DNA of 64,000 bases, taken from the NCBI RefSeq assembly GCF_010119205.1, contig NZ_WRXM01000001.1:186001-250000 (forward strand), in the 5' to 3' direction. A program made the translations under genes and the position numbers. Of the stretch, positions 25,829 through 34,584 are shown piece after piece; position 1 is the first letter of the stretch, and every line of letters starts with the position of its first letter. The notes beneath the pieces are model-generated. The model did not search any database. It was not told the origin of the DNA and saw only the letters and a program-made list of their open reading frames with translations. Origin of the DNA: Haloarcula limicola (GTDB taxonomy: Archaea > Halobacteriota > Halobacteria > Halobacteriales > Haloarculaceae).

Positions 25829-26323
25829 ATGGCCGACTCGGAGTACCCGCTCGACGAGTTAGACCGGCGCATCATCCACGCGCTCCAACGGGACGCTCGC
25901 CACACGTCCGCCAGCGAGATCGCGGAGACGCTGGACGTCTCGGCCCGCACCGTCCGCAACCGCATCGCCAAACTCGAAGAGGGGGGCGTCATCCGCGGGT
26001 ACGACGTCGACGTCGACTACGAGGCCGCGGGATACCAGTTACACACGCTCATCGTCTGTACCGCGCCGATTCACGAGCGAGAGGAGATAGCGAAGCGCGC
26101 GCTCGACGTGGAGGGCGTCGTCGCCATCCGGGAGGTGATGACCGGTGCCGACAACGTCCACGTCGAAGTGGTCGGTGCCGACGGGAACGACCTGAGTCGG
26201 ATCGGCCGCGACCTCAACGACATCGGTCTCGAAGTGGTCGACGAGGACCTGATCCGCAACGAGTACACGCGCCCGTTCCACCTGTTCGACGCCGACGCGA
26301 CCGGTGACGGCGGGGAAGAGTAG
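25829..26323 (+). CDS. Lrp/AsnC family transcriptional regulator
   Basis: The 164-residue regulator has the N-terminal helix-turn-helix of the family (LDELDRRIIHALQRDARHTS, then SEIAETLDVSARTVRNRIAKLEEGGVIRGY). The C-terminal RAM ligand-binding domain follows (about 75-155, YQLHTLIVCTAP to VEVVGADGNDLSRIG). Archaeal Lrp-type proteins form dimers to octamers and respond to amino acids. An amino-acid-type APC transporter lies downstream (26909), separated by the RCK-like gene, so a link to amino-acid uptake is plausible but not shown. The C-terminal tail after the RAM domain is short and acidic. Confidence 0.92.
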   Translation: MADSEYPLDELDRRIIHALQRDARHTSASEIAETLDVSARTVRNRIAKLEEGGVIRGYDVDVDYEAAGYQLHTLIVCTAPIHEREEIAKRALDVEGVVAIREVMTGADNVHVEVVGADGNDLSRIGRDLNDIGLEVVDEDLIRNEYTRPFHLFDADATGDGGEE

Positions 26324-26448
26324 TTCCACAACTTCGATATTTGGGACATCAATTTTCCGATACGGAACCGATTGCTAGGTGTTTATGCCGGTCCGGAATC
26401 TATACTGCGTATCGGCGATAGCGACCACCGCCGTCGTCGAACCCATCC

Positions 26449-26907
26449 ATGACGCGCAGAACGATCCTCCGAGACACGCTCGCTCGTACCGCCGGACCGC
26501 CGACGCTCCTCGTCGTCAGCGACTCGCACGCCGGGTCGATGCTCGCGTCGGCGTTCGAACCGACCGCCGACGTCCGTCTCGTCACCGACCACCGGAGCGC
26601 TGCCGGGCAGTTGCCCGACGGCGTCCAGGTGACAGTCGGTGACGTGACGTCGCTGGAGACGCTCGCGGACGCGGTAGACGCCGACGCCGCGGTCGTCGCG
26701 CTGCGACGGGACAGACAGGCGGTGCTGGTCACCCAGTTGCTCCGCACGCACTTCGACCTCGAGACGGTCGTCGCGGTGCTCAACGACCCGCAGCGACGGG
26801 AGGCGGTGGCGGACATCGCCACGACCGTCGTCTGCGGATCGACGCTCCTCGCGACGGAACTGCGGCGGGAGATCGAGCGCTCGCTCCCCGCATTCGAACC
26901 CGCCTGA
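26449..26907 (+). CDS. RCK-N/TrkA-N-like nucleotide-binding protein
   Basis: The 152-residue protein looks like a stand-alone regulatory Rossmann domain. It has a first strand TLLVVSDSHAGSMLASAF, where the usual GxGxxG is replaced by SDSHAGS. The order VRLVTDHRSAAGQL, VQVTVGDVTSLETLADAVDADAAVVALRRDRQAVL, LETVVAVLNDPQRRE follows the TrkA-N pattern. The acid-x-D-V-T segment is the typical fourth strand. It ends one base before the start of the APC permease gene, so the two are surely co-transcribed. It may sense a nucleotide and gate that permease. The loss of the canonical Gly loop leaves NAD binding uncertain. Confidence 0.82.
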   Translation: MTRRTILRDTLARTAGPPTLLVVSDSHAGSMLASAFEPTADVRLVTDHRSAAGQLPDGVQVTVGDVTSLETLADAVDADAAVVALRRDRQAVLVTQLLRTHFDLETVVAVLNDPQRREAVADIATTVVCGSTLLATELRREIERSLPAFEPA

Positions 26908-26908
26908 G

Positions 26909-29083
26909 ATGGTGAAGGACCTCGAACGAGACCTCGGTCTCCCGTCCGTCCTCGCCATCAGCATCGGCGCGATGATCGGCAGCGGCATCTTCATCCTGCC
27001 GGCGCTGGCGCTCGAGATCGCCGGTCCGGCCGTGATCCTCGCGTACGCCCTCGCCGGGATCCTCGTCGTGCCGGCGGCCCTCTCGAAGTCCGAGATGGCC
27101 ACCGCCATGCCGGAGGCCGGCGGGAGCTACATCTACATCGAGCGCGGCATGGGGCCGCTGCTCGGGACGATAGCCGGCCTGGGAACGTGGTTCTCCCTCT
27201 CGTTCAAGGGCGCGCTCGCGCTCGTCGGCGGCGTCCCCTACCTCCTGTTGCTGTTCGACCTCCCGCTGAAGCCCGTCGCGCTGGGGCTGGCGGCGGTGCT
27301 GATCCTGATAAACGTCTTCGGGGCCAAGCAGACCGGCCGGCTCCAGGTCGCCATCGTCGTCGTCATGCTGGCGGCGCTCGGCTGGTTCACCGCCGGGAGC
27401 GTGTCCGGCGTCCAATCGGCGAACTACGCCGGCTTCCTCGACGCCGGCCTCGGCGGCGTGCTGGCCGCGACCGGGCTCGTGTTCGTCTCCTACGCCGGCG
27501 TCACCAAGGTGGCGAGCGTCGCCGAGGAAGTCGAGGACCCGGGGCGGAACATCCCGCTGGGCATCCTCGGATCGCTCGCGTTCACCACGGTGCTGTACGT
27601 GGCCATCGTGGCGGTGTTAGTCGGGATCACGGACCCGGGGAGCGTCGCCGGGTCGCTCACGCCGGTCGCCGTCGCCGCCGAGGTGACGCTCGGGTCGGCG
27701 GGCGTCGTCGCCATCATCGCCGCGGCCATCCTCGCGTTGGTCTCGACGGCCAACGCCGGCATCCTCTCCTCGTCGCGCTACCCCTTCGCGATGAGCCGGG
27801 ACCGGCTCGCGCCGCCGTCGCTGGCCGCCGTCAGCGACCGGTTCGGCACGCCGGTCGCCGCCATCACGCTCACGGGCGTCGTCCTGCTGCTCCTGATCGC
27901 GTTCGTCCCGATCCTCGAGATCGCGAAGCTGGCCAGCGCCTTCCAGATACTGGTGTTCGCGCTCATCAACGCGGCCCTCGTCGCCTTCCGCGAGGGGAGC
28001 GCCGACTACGACCCCGAGTTCACGTCGCCGCTGTACCCGTGGACGCAGATCGCCGGGGTCGTCACCGGCGGCCTCCTCCTCACGCAGATGGGGACCGTCG
28101 CGCTCGCCGGCGCGGTCGTCATCACGCTCGCGAGCGTCGTCTGGTACCTCGTCTACGTCCGTCCGCGGGTCCGCCGGGAGGGCGCGGCGACGGACGCCAT
28201 CCGCCGGCAGGTCGGTCGGAACGCGCTCACCGACGTCGAGTCAGCAGCGGCGGACGCCACCCGCGAAGTGCTCGTCGCGTTCACCAAGGCCGTAGACGAG
28301 GACAGGGAGCGAGCGCTGGTCGAACTGGCCGCGGACGTCGTCCGGCCGGACGGCGGTCGCGTGGTCGCCGTCCGGTTCGAGGAGATCCCCGACCAAGCTC
28401 CCCTCATCGAGGACGCGGCCGACCAGTCGTCGGCTGACCTCGCGTTCGAGACGCGGATGGCGGCGCTCGGCGAGGAGCTGGCGGTCGACGTGGAGGCCGA
28501 CGAGATAGTGAGTCACGACACGAAACACGCCGTCGTCAACTTCGCAGCCGACCGGGGCATGGACACGATACTGGCCGAACACGAACCGCTCCGGCTTCGG
28601 TCGCGCCTGTTCGCCGACCCGATCGACTGGGTCGTCCGGCACGCCCCCTGTGACGTCCTCCTCGTGGACAATCTCGGCTACGACCGGCCGAGACAGGTCA
28701 CGGTGGCGGGCGAGGGCGGACCGCACCCGCCGCTTGCGGTGACCGTCGCCGAGGCCGTCGCCGAATCGAACGGGGGGAACGTCTCGCTCTGGTACCCCGC
28801 CGACGGCTCCGAGGAACACAGGGAGACGATCGACGACTACCAGTCGTCCATCTCAGAGCTGCTCTCGGTCCCCGTACAGACTGAATCGCTCCGTAGCGAC
28901 GGTGGGCGACTGCCGCGGCCGGACCTCCTCGTGCATCGGGGGGCCGACCGCCGGCTCAGAGCGGCGCTGTTCGACGGCGGCCCGCCCTCGCCGAGTCCGG
29001 GGTGTACGACCGTCACCGTCTATCCGCACGACTCCCGTCGGCCGTCGCTGGCGCGTCGCATCCTCGAACGGGCCGTCTTCTAA
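26909..29083 (+). CDS. APC-family amino-acid permease fused to universal-stress-protein domains
   Basis: The 724-residue protein has an N-terminal APC permease (about 1-430, twelve helices) opening with LGLPSVLAISIGAMIGSGIF, the substrate-binding G-S/A-G segment of helix 1. It includes the conserved FVSYAGVTKVASVAEEVEDP. The C-terminal 290 residues contain two USP-like domains (around 450-600 and 600-715), with VNFAADRGMDTILAEH and DPIDWVVRHAPCDVLLVDN typical of USP. Such CAT-USP fusions are common in haloarchaea. The substrate is probably an amino acid or a polyamine. ATG 26909 lies two bases after the upstream stop. The gene ends 38 bases before the converging FemAB-like gene. Confidence 0.9.
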   Translation: MVKDLERDLGLPSVLAISIGAMIGSGIFILPALALEIAGPAVILAYALAGILVVPAALSKSEMATAMPEAGGSYIYIERGMGPLLGTIAGLGTWFSLSFKGALALVGGVPYLLLLFDLPLKPVALGLAAVLILINVFGAKQTGRLQVAIVVVMLAALGWFTAGSVSGVQSANYAGFLDAGLGGVLAATGLVFVSYAGVTKVASVAEEVEDPGRNIPLGILGSLAFTTVLYVAIVAVLVGITDPGSVAGSLTPVAVAAEVTLGSAGVVAIIAAAILALVSTANAGILSSSRYPFAMSRDRLAPPSLAAVSDRFGTPVAAITLTGVVLLLLIAFVPILEIAKLASAFQILVFALINAALVAFREGSADYDPEFTSPLYPWTQIAGVVTGGLLLTQMGTVALAGAVVITLASVVWYLVYVRPRVRREGAATDAIRRQVGRNALTDVESAAADATREVLVAFTKAVDEDRERALVELAADVVRPDGGRVVAVRFEEIPDQAPLIEDAADQSSADLAFETRMAALGEELAVDVEADEIVSHDTKHAVVNFAADRGMDTILAEHEPLRLRSRLFADPIDWVVRHAPCDVLLVDNLGYDRPRQVTVAGEGGPHPPLAVTVAEAVAESNGGNVSLWYPADGSEEHRETIDDYQSSISELLSVPVQTESLRSDGGRLPRPDLLVHRGADRRLRAALFDGGPPSPSPGCTTVTVYPHDSRRPSLARRILERAVF

Positions 29084-29121
29084 CCCGCGGGCCCTCGCTC
29101 GCGGCTTCTCTCCCGTCGCGT

Positions 29122-30225
29122 CTACGACTCGGAGTTAGAGTGTTTCAGGTAGAGCGATCGCCCCCTGTGGAGGACGTCCCACAGCGAGTTGCCGCCGCGC
29201 TCCCAGACGAGCGTCGGAACGAGCTGCCCGCCGAACCCCTCCTTGTACCGGAACAGGCCGTTCTCGTAGTCCGGTTTCGTCGTCCCGAGGTCGTAGGTCT
29301 CGTAGCCGTTGTCGATCCCCCAGCGGACGACGTAGTCGTAGAGCAGTTCCGAGACGTGATGATCGAAGAACTCGCGAGGAATCGCGGAGATATACCCGTG
29401 GACGGAGGACTGCTCGTCGTCAAGTATCTCAAGCAGGCCGCCGGCGTACTCGCCGTCGACGCGCGCGGTGACCAACAGCAGTCGGTCCGCCATCCCGAGC
29501 AGCGACTCGAAGAACTCGCGCGGGAACGCGGAGACGCCGAGTTCGTCCATCACCCGCACGTATGTCCGATAGAACCGCCCGAGCGTGTCGCTCGTCACCG
29601 CCTCCTCGATCACCTCGGCGTCGCCCTCCCGCCCGCGTTCGATACCTTTGCGCCTCGACCGGCTCATCCCCGAGAGAATGTCCTCGTACGGGCGTGAGAG
29701 GTGTAACAGGAACCGACAGCGCCGCCGGTTCGGCTCGTAATCGTGACTCTGAAAGAGCGTGTTGTAGCGGAGGTAACTGGTGTCGAGCGCGCGTATCTCG
29801 TGGACGACGGTCCGGCCGGTGCAGTAGTCGGCCACCGTCTCGAGCATCGCGGGGAGGACGGTGTCCGTATCTGTCGTCGCCAGCGGGCCCCCGAAACCGG
29901 GTTCGACCGAGACCAGTCGTCGGAGCGGCGAACGGTCGACGCCCTCTAAGGGCTCGAGGAAGTTCGGAAAGAGACCGATCGGATTCCCGTCCTTCTCGAC
30001 GAAGAGATGCCGCGGCGCGTGGCCGAGACCGTTCTCGACGGCTTCGAGCCACTCGTGGCGGTGGAAGACGCTCCCTCTCGAGGACTGGTCGACGACGGCG
30101 TTCCAGCGGTCGGGCGAGACCTCGCTGATCGACCCGAGAACGCGCAAATCGTGTCTGAACTGTTCGTCTGTCCCCGTCGCCCGTCCCAAACGTAGTCCAG
30201 ATGCGATGCGACTAGAGAGTGGCAT
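29122..30225 (-). CDS. FemAB/GNAT-like peptidyl or glycan transferase
   Basis: The 367-residue soluble protein belongs to the FemAB-like double-GNAT superfamily. The first GNAT part (about 35-190) starts ISEVSPDRWNAVVDQSSRGSVFHRHEWL; the second (200-350) has YAGGLLEILDDEQSSVHGYI and LYDYVVRWGIDNGYETYDLG. It ends with the family-like NGLFRYKEGFGG. In bacteria such enzymes attach amino acids to peptidoglycan. Haloarchaea lack murein, so a surface glycan, lipid or protein acceptor is more likely. The gene is flanked by convergent APC and co-oriented metalloprotease genes and stands outside any glycosylation cluster. Confidence 0.82.
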   Translation of the reverse strand: MPLSSRIASGLRLGRATGTDEQFRHDLRVLGSISEVSPDRWNAVVDQSSRGSVFHRHEWLEAVENGLGHAPRHLFVEKDGNPIGLFPNFLEPLEGVDRSPLRRLVSVEPGFGGPLATTDTDTVLPAMLETVADYCTGRTVVHEIRALDTSYLRYNTLFQSHDYEPNRRRCRFLLHLSRPYEDILSGMSRSRRKGIERGREGDAEVIEEAVTSDTLGRFYRTYVRVMDELGVSAFPREFFESLLGMADRLLLVTARVDGEYAGGLLEILDDEQSSVHGYISAIPREFFDHHVSELLYDYVVRWGIDNGYETYDLGTTKPDYENGLFRYKEGFGGQLVPTLVWERGGNSLWDVLHRGRSLYLKHSNSES

Positions 30226-30347
30226 CTACGTAGCGGCCACACGACCGGTCAGTAATGTTATGGTGAGCTTTCAGCCGGTAAGCCCCTCCGGACCGGCCTC
30301 GCGCCGTCACGGCGGCGAGACGGGCGTCGACCGGCGGAAACGTCGGC

Positions 30348-31298
30348 TTACGGGTCGACGCGACGTACCCAGAGCGACGGATTCTCGATCTCGTCGTCAG
30401 TCGGGAGCGTCTCGGGCGAGTCCCAGACGCGTCCGGCGGCCGCGACACCGCGAGCGTCGGCGACGGCCTCGAAGAACGCCTTTCCGCGCTCGTACTGCCG
30501 GCGTTTCATCCCGAGGCCGAGCAGCCGGCGGACGAGTTCCGCGACGGGGCCGCGTCCCTGTCGGCGTTCGTCGACCTTCCGCCGCAGGTCGTCGTACTCG
30601 TCGTCGAAGGCGCGGTCCATCAGCAGCTCCGCGTACCCCTCGACGGCGGTCATCGTCGTGTCCAGTTCGCCGAGCGAGGCACGATCTAAGTTGCCGTCGC
30701 TGAGGCGCTCGATGGCCTCCTCCATCTTCTCCTCCATGTGCTCGGAGAGCCACGGCGCGGCCCCGAACTCCGCGGCGTGCGTCACCTCGTGGAAGGCGAT
30801 CCAGCGCCGGAAGCGGTCCTGGTCCACGTCGAGTTGGGCGGCGACCTTCCGGATGTTCGGGCGCACGAAATAGAGCGCGTGGTCGTCGCCGTCGGCCAGC
30901 AGGAGCGGGTCGTACTGGCCGAGGACGTTGTTCGCGAGAAACGAGAGGGCGAAGGCCATCGAGCCGGTGTTGACGACGCGGGCGATTCCGGGGATGAACT
31001 GCGCCTGCTGCTCGATCGGGGCCATCACCCGCTCGAAGGTCGCCACGTTCGCGTCTATCCAGTGGTGACGGTGTTGGATCTCGACCGTGTCCGGGAGGTC
31101 GAAGTCGAGCCCGCCGACCTCGCGAACGCGGTCGCGAGCGTCGCGGACGTCGCTCGCGTACCCCCTGCGCTCGTCGGCGGAGACGTCGAGGTCGCCCGGG
31201 TCCGTCGCCTCCTTGGCGGCGGCCGTGACGGCGCTCCAGTCCAATGGCCCGTCGCCGGACGCGCCCGCGACGGCGCGGACGCTGTGATACAATCCCAT
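30348..31298 (-). CDS. Zinc-dependent metalloprotease, DUF2342 type
   Basis: The 316-residue protein carries HEVTHAAEF (the HExxH zinc motif) and a downstream EGYAELLMD, the expected third-ligand helix of the DUF2342/coenzyme-F420-associated metallopeptidase family. An N-terminal helical region (FERVMAPIEQQAQF, VVNTGSMAFALSFLANNVLGQYDPLL) is typical of that family. No signal peptide is seen, so it is cytosolic. The natural substrate is unknown. It lies 67 bases downstream of a small membrane-protein gene on the same strand and upstream of the FemAB-like gene. Confidence 0.88.
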   Translation of the reverse strand: MGLYHSVRAVAGASGDGPLDWSAVTAAAKEATDPGDLDVSADERRGYASDVRDARDRVREVGGLDFDLPDTVEIQHRHHWIDANVATFERVMAPIEQQAQFIPGIARVVNTGSMAFALSFLANNVLGQYDPLLLADGDDHALYFVRPNIRKVAAQLDVDQDRFRRWIAFHEVTHAAEFGAAPWLSEHMEEKMEEAIERLSDGNLDRASLGELDTTMTAVEGYAELLMDRAFDDEYDDLRRKVDERRQGRGPVAELVRRLLGLGMKRRQYERGKAFFEAVADARGVAAAGRVWDSPETLPTDDEIENPSLWVRRVDP

Positions 31299-31365
31299 AT
31301 CCGGGAAACGGGGCGGCGATGCATAGGCCTTCTCCCCGCGTGCACAGATCGGTCGTCGCGCGGCT

Positions 31366-31641
31366 TCAGACGTCGCCGAAGTCGTCGTCGAAGTCGTCGC
31401 CGAACTCCTCGTCCAGTTCGTCGTCCCCGCCCAGCAGTTTCTTCTTCGCGACGACGGCGACGACGAGCAGCGCGACGAGGACGAAGACCGCGAACAGTCC
31501 CGAGCGGCCGCCCGCTTCGTCGTCTTCGAACTCTTCCGCTTCTACGTCCTCCTCGTCGTCTTCGTCGATTCCGAAGCCGGACGTGCCGGCGGTGAACTCC
31601 GAACCGTCCAGGTTCAGCTCCAGGAGTGTGAATTTCGCCAT
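31366..31641 (-). CDS. Small acidic single-pass membrane protein
   Basis: The 91-residue protein begins MAKFTLLELNLDGSEFTAG. A strongly acidic region (IDEDDEEDVEAEEFEDDEAGG) precedes one transmembrane helix (LFAVFVLVALLVVAVVA), a short basic stop (KKKLL) and an acidic tail ending FDDDFGDV. By the positive-inside rule the basic KKK side is cytosolic, with the acidic N-part outside. The gene comes just before the DUF2342 metalloprotease on the same strand. The function is unknown; haloarchaeal examples are common. A start at ATG 31641 fits a minimal N-terminus. Confidence 0.78.
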   Translation of the reverse strand: MAKFTLLELNLDGSEFTAGTSGFGIDEDDEEDVEAEEFEDDEAGGRSGLFAVFVLVALLVVAVVAKKKLLGGDDELDEEFGDDFDDDFGDV

Positions 31642-31793
31642 ACTGATACGTCGGCCCGACGACTCTTATCCGTTGTGCTGTCGGAGCGATCGGCCCGTTT
31701 CTCGTCCGTTGGTGCCCCCGTGTAACGGCCATCGCGACTTTCAATCGCTCCGACGGCCCCGTAATTCATAGTCGCCGACACCGTATCCCGGGT

Positions 31794-32852
31794 ATGGAGG
31801 AACGACGACGCGAGTTCTTGGAGTCGCTGTTGACCACGCCGGGTCCCTCCGGCTACGAGGCCGACAGCCAGCGCGTGTGGGTGGACTACGTGAGCGAGTT
31901 CGCAGACGAGGTCAGGACCGACGACTACGGCAACGCCGTCGCCACGCTCCGCGGCAGCGACACGTCGGTCGCGCTGGCGGGCCACGGCGACGAGATCGGC
32001 TTCATCGTCCGGGACCTGACCGACGACGGGTTCGTCCGTCTCGAGCGCATCGGCGGGTCGGACAAGACCGTCTCCCGCGGCCAACACGTCACCGTCCACA
32101 CTGCCGACGGCCCGGTCTCGGGCGTCGTCGGCCAGACCGCGATCCACCTCCGGGAGGGCGAGGAGGAGAGCGTCCCCGAAGTGGCCGAACAGCACGTCGA
32201 CGTGGGCGCCGAAGACGGCGAGGAACTCGAATCGCTCGTCGACCGCGGCGACCCGGTCACGTTCACGCAGACCGTCTCGGAGCTGGCGAACGGCCGGCTC
32301 GCCGCTCGCGGGATGGACAACCGAGTCGGCATCTGGGCGGCCGCCGAGGGCCTGCGCCGCGCGGCGGAACGGGGCGTCGACGCCACCGTTCACGCCGTCT
32401 CGACGGTCCAGGAGGAAGTCGGCCTGCAGGGCGCGAAGATGGTCGGATTCGACCTCGACCCGGACGCGGTCGTGGCGGTGGACGTCACGCACGCGCCCGA
32501 CTCGCCGGACTCGCCGAGCGACCGCTCGACCGGCGTCGAACTCGGCGGCGGCCCGGTCGTCTCCCGAGGCAGCGCCAACCACCCGGTCGTGGTCGAGTCG
32601 CTCCGCGAGACGGGGACCGACGAGGAGATCGACGTCCAGCTACAGGCGACCGGTATCCGGACCGGCACCGACGCCGACGCCTTCTACACCGCGCGCGGCG
32701 GCATCCCGGCGGTCAGCGTCGGCCTCCCGAACCGCTACATGCACACCCCGGTCGAGGTCATCGATCCGGCCGACCTCGACGCGCTGGCGGACCTGCTCGC
32801 GGGATTCGCCGCCCGCGCGACCGACGACGCCCCCTTCTCCGTCGATGTGTAG
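31794..32852 (+). CDS. M42 family metalloaminopeptidase
   Basis: The 352-residue enzyme is an M42-type (TET-like) dinuclear zinc aminopeptidase. Features in order: LLTTPGPSGYEADSQRVW, AGHGDEIGFIV (first metal His), a PA-like inserted domain, ARGMDNRVGIW (bridging Asp), VQEEVGLQGAK (catalytic and metal Glu), VDVTHAPDSPD, and the final histidine in NRYMHTPVEVID. In archaea these form dodecameric shells that degrade peptides downstream of the proteasome. ATG 31794 starts right at the conserved MEERRREFLESLL helix. It is divergent from the small acidic membrane protein. Confidence 0.93.
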   Translation: MEERRREFLESLLTTPGPSGYEADSQRVWVDYVSEFADEVRTDDYGNAVATLRGSDTSVALAGHGDEIGFIVRDLTDDGFVRLERIGGSDKTVSRGQHVTVHTADGPVSGVVGQTAIHLREGEEESVPEVAEQHVDVGAEDGEELESLVDRGDPVTFTQTVSELANGRLAARGMDNRVGIWAAAEGLRRAAERGVDATVHAVSTVQEEVGLQGAKMVGFDLDPDAVVAVDVTHAPDSPDSPSDRSTGVELGGGPVVSRGSANHPVVVESLRETGTDEEIDVQLQATGIRTGTDADAFYTARGGIPAVSVGLPNRYMHTPVEVIDPADLDALADLLAGFAARATDDAPFSVDV

Positions 32853-32998
32853 ACGCGAGGCACCGGCGGCTCGGCGCGGTCGCTCGCGCGTACGGAACCG
32901 CGCTACCGGCGACGCGGGCGACGTGATCGGGGCCGCTCCCCGGTCTCACGCGCCGCCGATAGAGTACCGCCATCGGGCTCGGAGGCGAAGTCAATAGC

Positions 32999-34141
32999 AT
33001 GGAGTGGACACCGTCCAAGAGCCGCGCGGCGTGGTGGGTCCTCGGCCTGTTCGTCGTCGTCTTACTGGCGTGGGTGTTCACCAACTACGCCGGCGCGTTC
33101 GTCCTCGGCCTGTTCCTCTACTACGTGACTCGGCCGGCACACCGGCGGCTGCAGTCCCGGTTCCGACCGACCATCGCCGCGGTGGTCTCGCTGCTCGTCC
33201 TCGCCGTTCCGGTGGTCCTCCTCGTGGGCTATACGCTCGCCGTCGCGGCACAGGAACTGGGCAACCTGGCACAGACGGTCGATCTCGGCCCGCTGGCGGG
33301 GTTCATCGAACCGTACCTCGACGTCTCCACGATCGTTCAGGACCCCGAGGTGCTGCTCGAAAACCCGGACGTCGTCAGCGCCGGACAGGTGTTCGCGACC
33401 GGTATCCTCGCGTACCTCCCGCTGGTCGGGGCGGCGCTCATCGACCTGTTTCTGGCGCTCACCGTCGCCTACTACCTCCTGCGGGACGGACCGCGGCTCA
33501 GCCGGTGGCTCCGGAACACGCTCGGCGGCAACTCGGCCGTCTTCGACGAGTACGTCGACCTGGTCGACGAGGACCTCGGGAGCGTCTTCTTCGGGAACAT
33601 CCTCAACGCGTTCGTCGTCGCCATCGTCGCGGTGGTCCTCTACTCCACGCTGGACGCCGTCGCGCCCGCCGGCGGCATCCCGTATCCGGCGCTCGTCGGC
33701 GTCCTCGCGGGCGCGGCGAGCCTGATCCCGGTCGTCGGCATGAAACTGGTGTATATCCCGGTGGCGCTCGGTCTCTTCGGCCGGGCGTTCCTCAACGGCG
33801 AACCGCTGTGGTTCCCGACGGTGTTCGTCGTCGCCACCGTGGTCATCGTCGACTTCATCCCCGACCTCCTGCTCCGGCCGTACGTCTCCGGGCGCAACCT
33901 CCACGTCGGCCTCGTGATGATCGCGTACATCATCGGGCCGACGCTGTTCGGGTGGTACGGCCTCTTCCTCGGCCCGCTGTTGCTCGTCGTGGTCTATCAC
34001 TTCGCGCGGCTGATCGTCCCGACGCTGACCGGCAACGAAGGGGCCGAGCGGACGCCGACGCCGCCAGCGGACGCGGCGGGTATCCGCGCCGCCGAGCCGT
34101 CGGCGAGGGACGAGGGAGCCACCGAGGGCGACGCCACGTAG
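32999..34141 (+). CDS. AI-2E (PerM) family membrane transporter
   Basis: The 380-residue protein has about eight transmembrane helices in the AI-2E/PerM layout. Helix-pairs at the N-terminus (WWVLGLFVVVLLAWVFTNY) are followed by a soluble loop with LAQTVDLGPLAGFIEPYLDV. The signature C-terminal region has GIPYPALVGVLAGAASLIPVVGMKLVYIP and LHVGLVMIAYIIGPTLFGWYG. Bacterial relatives export autoinducer-2 or act as Na+/H+ antiporters. A Na+/H+ exchange role would suit a halophile, but the substrate is unknown. It is followed after about 80 bases by the lsm operon with its own TATA box. Confidence 0.9.
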   Translation: MEWTPSKSRAAWWVLGLFVVVLLAWVFTNYAGAFVLGLFLYYVTRPAHRRLQSRFRPTIAAVVSLLVLAVPVVLLVGYTLAVAAQELGNLAQTVDLGPLAGFIEPYLDVSTIVQDPEVLLENPDVVSAGQVFATGILAYLPLVGAALIDLFLALTVAYYLLRDGPRLSRWLRNTLGGNSAVFDEYVDLVDEDLGSVFFGNILNAFVVAIVAVVLYSTLDAVAPAGGIPYPALVGVLAGAASLIPVVGMKLVYIPVALGLFGRAFLNGEPLWFPTVFVVATVVIVDFIPDLLLRPYVSGRNLHVGLVMIAYIIGPTLFGWYGLFLGPLLLVVVYHFARLIVPTLTGNEGAERTPTPPADAAGIRAAEPSARDEGATEGDAT

Positions 34142-34192
34142 ATCGCGCGGACGACGGGCGATTCCCCGCTATCGGGCGAAGCAAGCGGTACG

Positions 34193-34198
34193 TTTAAG
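34193..34198 (+). promoter_or_regulatory. TATA box of the lsm-rpl37e-purF operon
   Basis: The box tttaag lies 27 bases before the lsm ATG at 34223, so the lsm mRNA should be leaderless. The three genes that follow overlap or lie within 10 bases, and this is the only clear promoter. Confidence 0.6.
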
Positions 34199-34222
34199 CG
34201 GCAGACACTATCTCAACCGTAC

Positions 34223-34405
34223 ATGAGTGGACGACCGCTGGACGTACTCGAAGCGTCGCTCGGCGAGGACGTCACCGTACAACTGAAGGGCGGCGAGCTG
34301 TTCGAGGGCGAGCTCACCGGGTACGACCAGCACATGAACCTCGTCATCGAAGACGAAGACACAACGATTATACGCGGGGATAACGTCGTCTCGATTAACC
34401 CATGA
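34223..34405 (+). CDS. lsm: LSm (Sm-like archaeal) RNA-binding protein
   Basis: The 60-residue protein is the haloarchaeal Lsm, a short-loop Sm fold forming a heptameric ring that binds U-rich RNA and takes part in small-RNA biology. The Sm1 motif reads [27 protein letters not shown]; the Sm2 motif is shortened to [12 protein letters not shown]. Both are typical of this group. The stop overlaps the start of rpl37e in an ATGA. A leaderless start is implied by the TATA box 27 bases upstream. Confidence 0.95.
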
Positions 34406-34575
34406 CTGGCGCAGGAACACCGAGCCAAGGGAAGAAGAACACCACGACACACACGAAGTGTCGCCGGTGTGGCGAGAAATCGTATCACACGAAGAAGAAG
34501 GTCTGCTCGTCGTGCGGCTTCGGCAAGTCGGCGAAACGACGTGACTACGAGTGGCAGTCGAAAGCCGGCGAATAA
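34402..34575 (+). CDS. rpl37e: 50S ribosomal protein L37e
   Basis: The 57-residue basic zinc-ribbon ribosomal protein reads [20 protein letters not shown] and continues with [20 protein letters not shown]. The knuckles CRRC and CSSC bind zinc. It is too short for a 60-residue ORF cutoff. The start ATG overlaps the lsm stop by four bases, giving translational coupling. L37e sits at the exit-tunnel side of the large subunit. The lsm-rpl37e pair is conserved in archaea. The purF start lies 9 bases after its stop. Confidence 0.96.
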
Positions 34576-34584
34576 CTCTCCATC

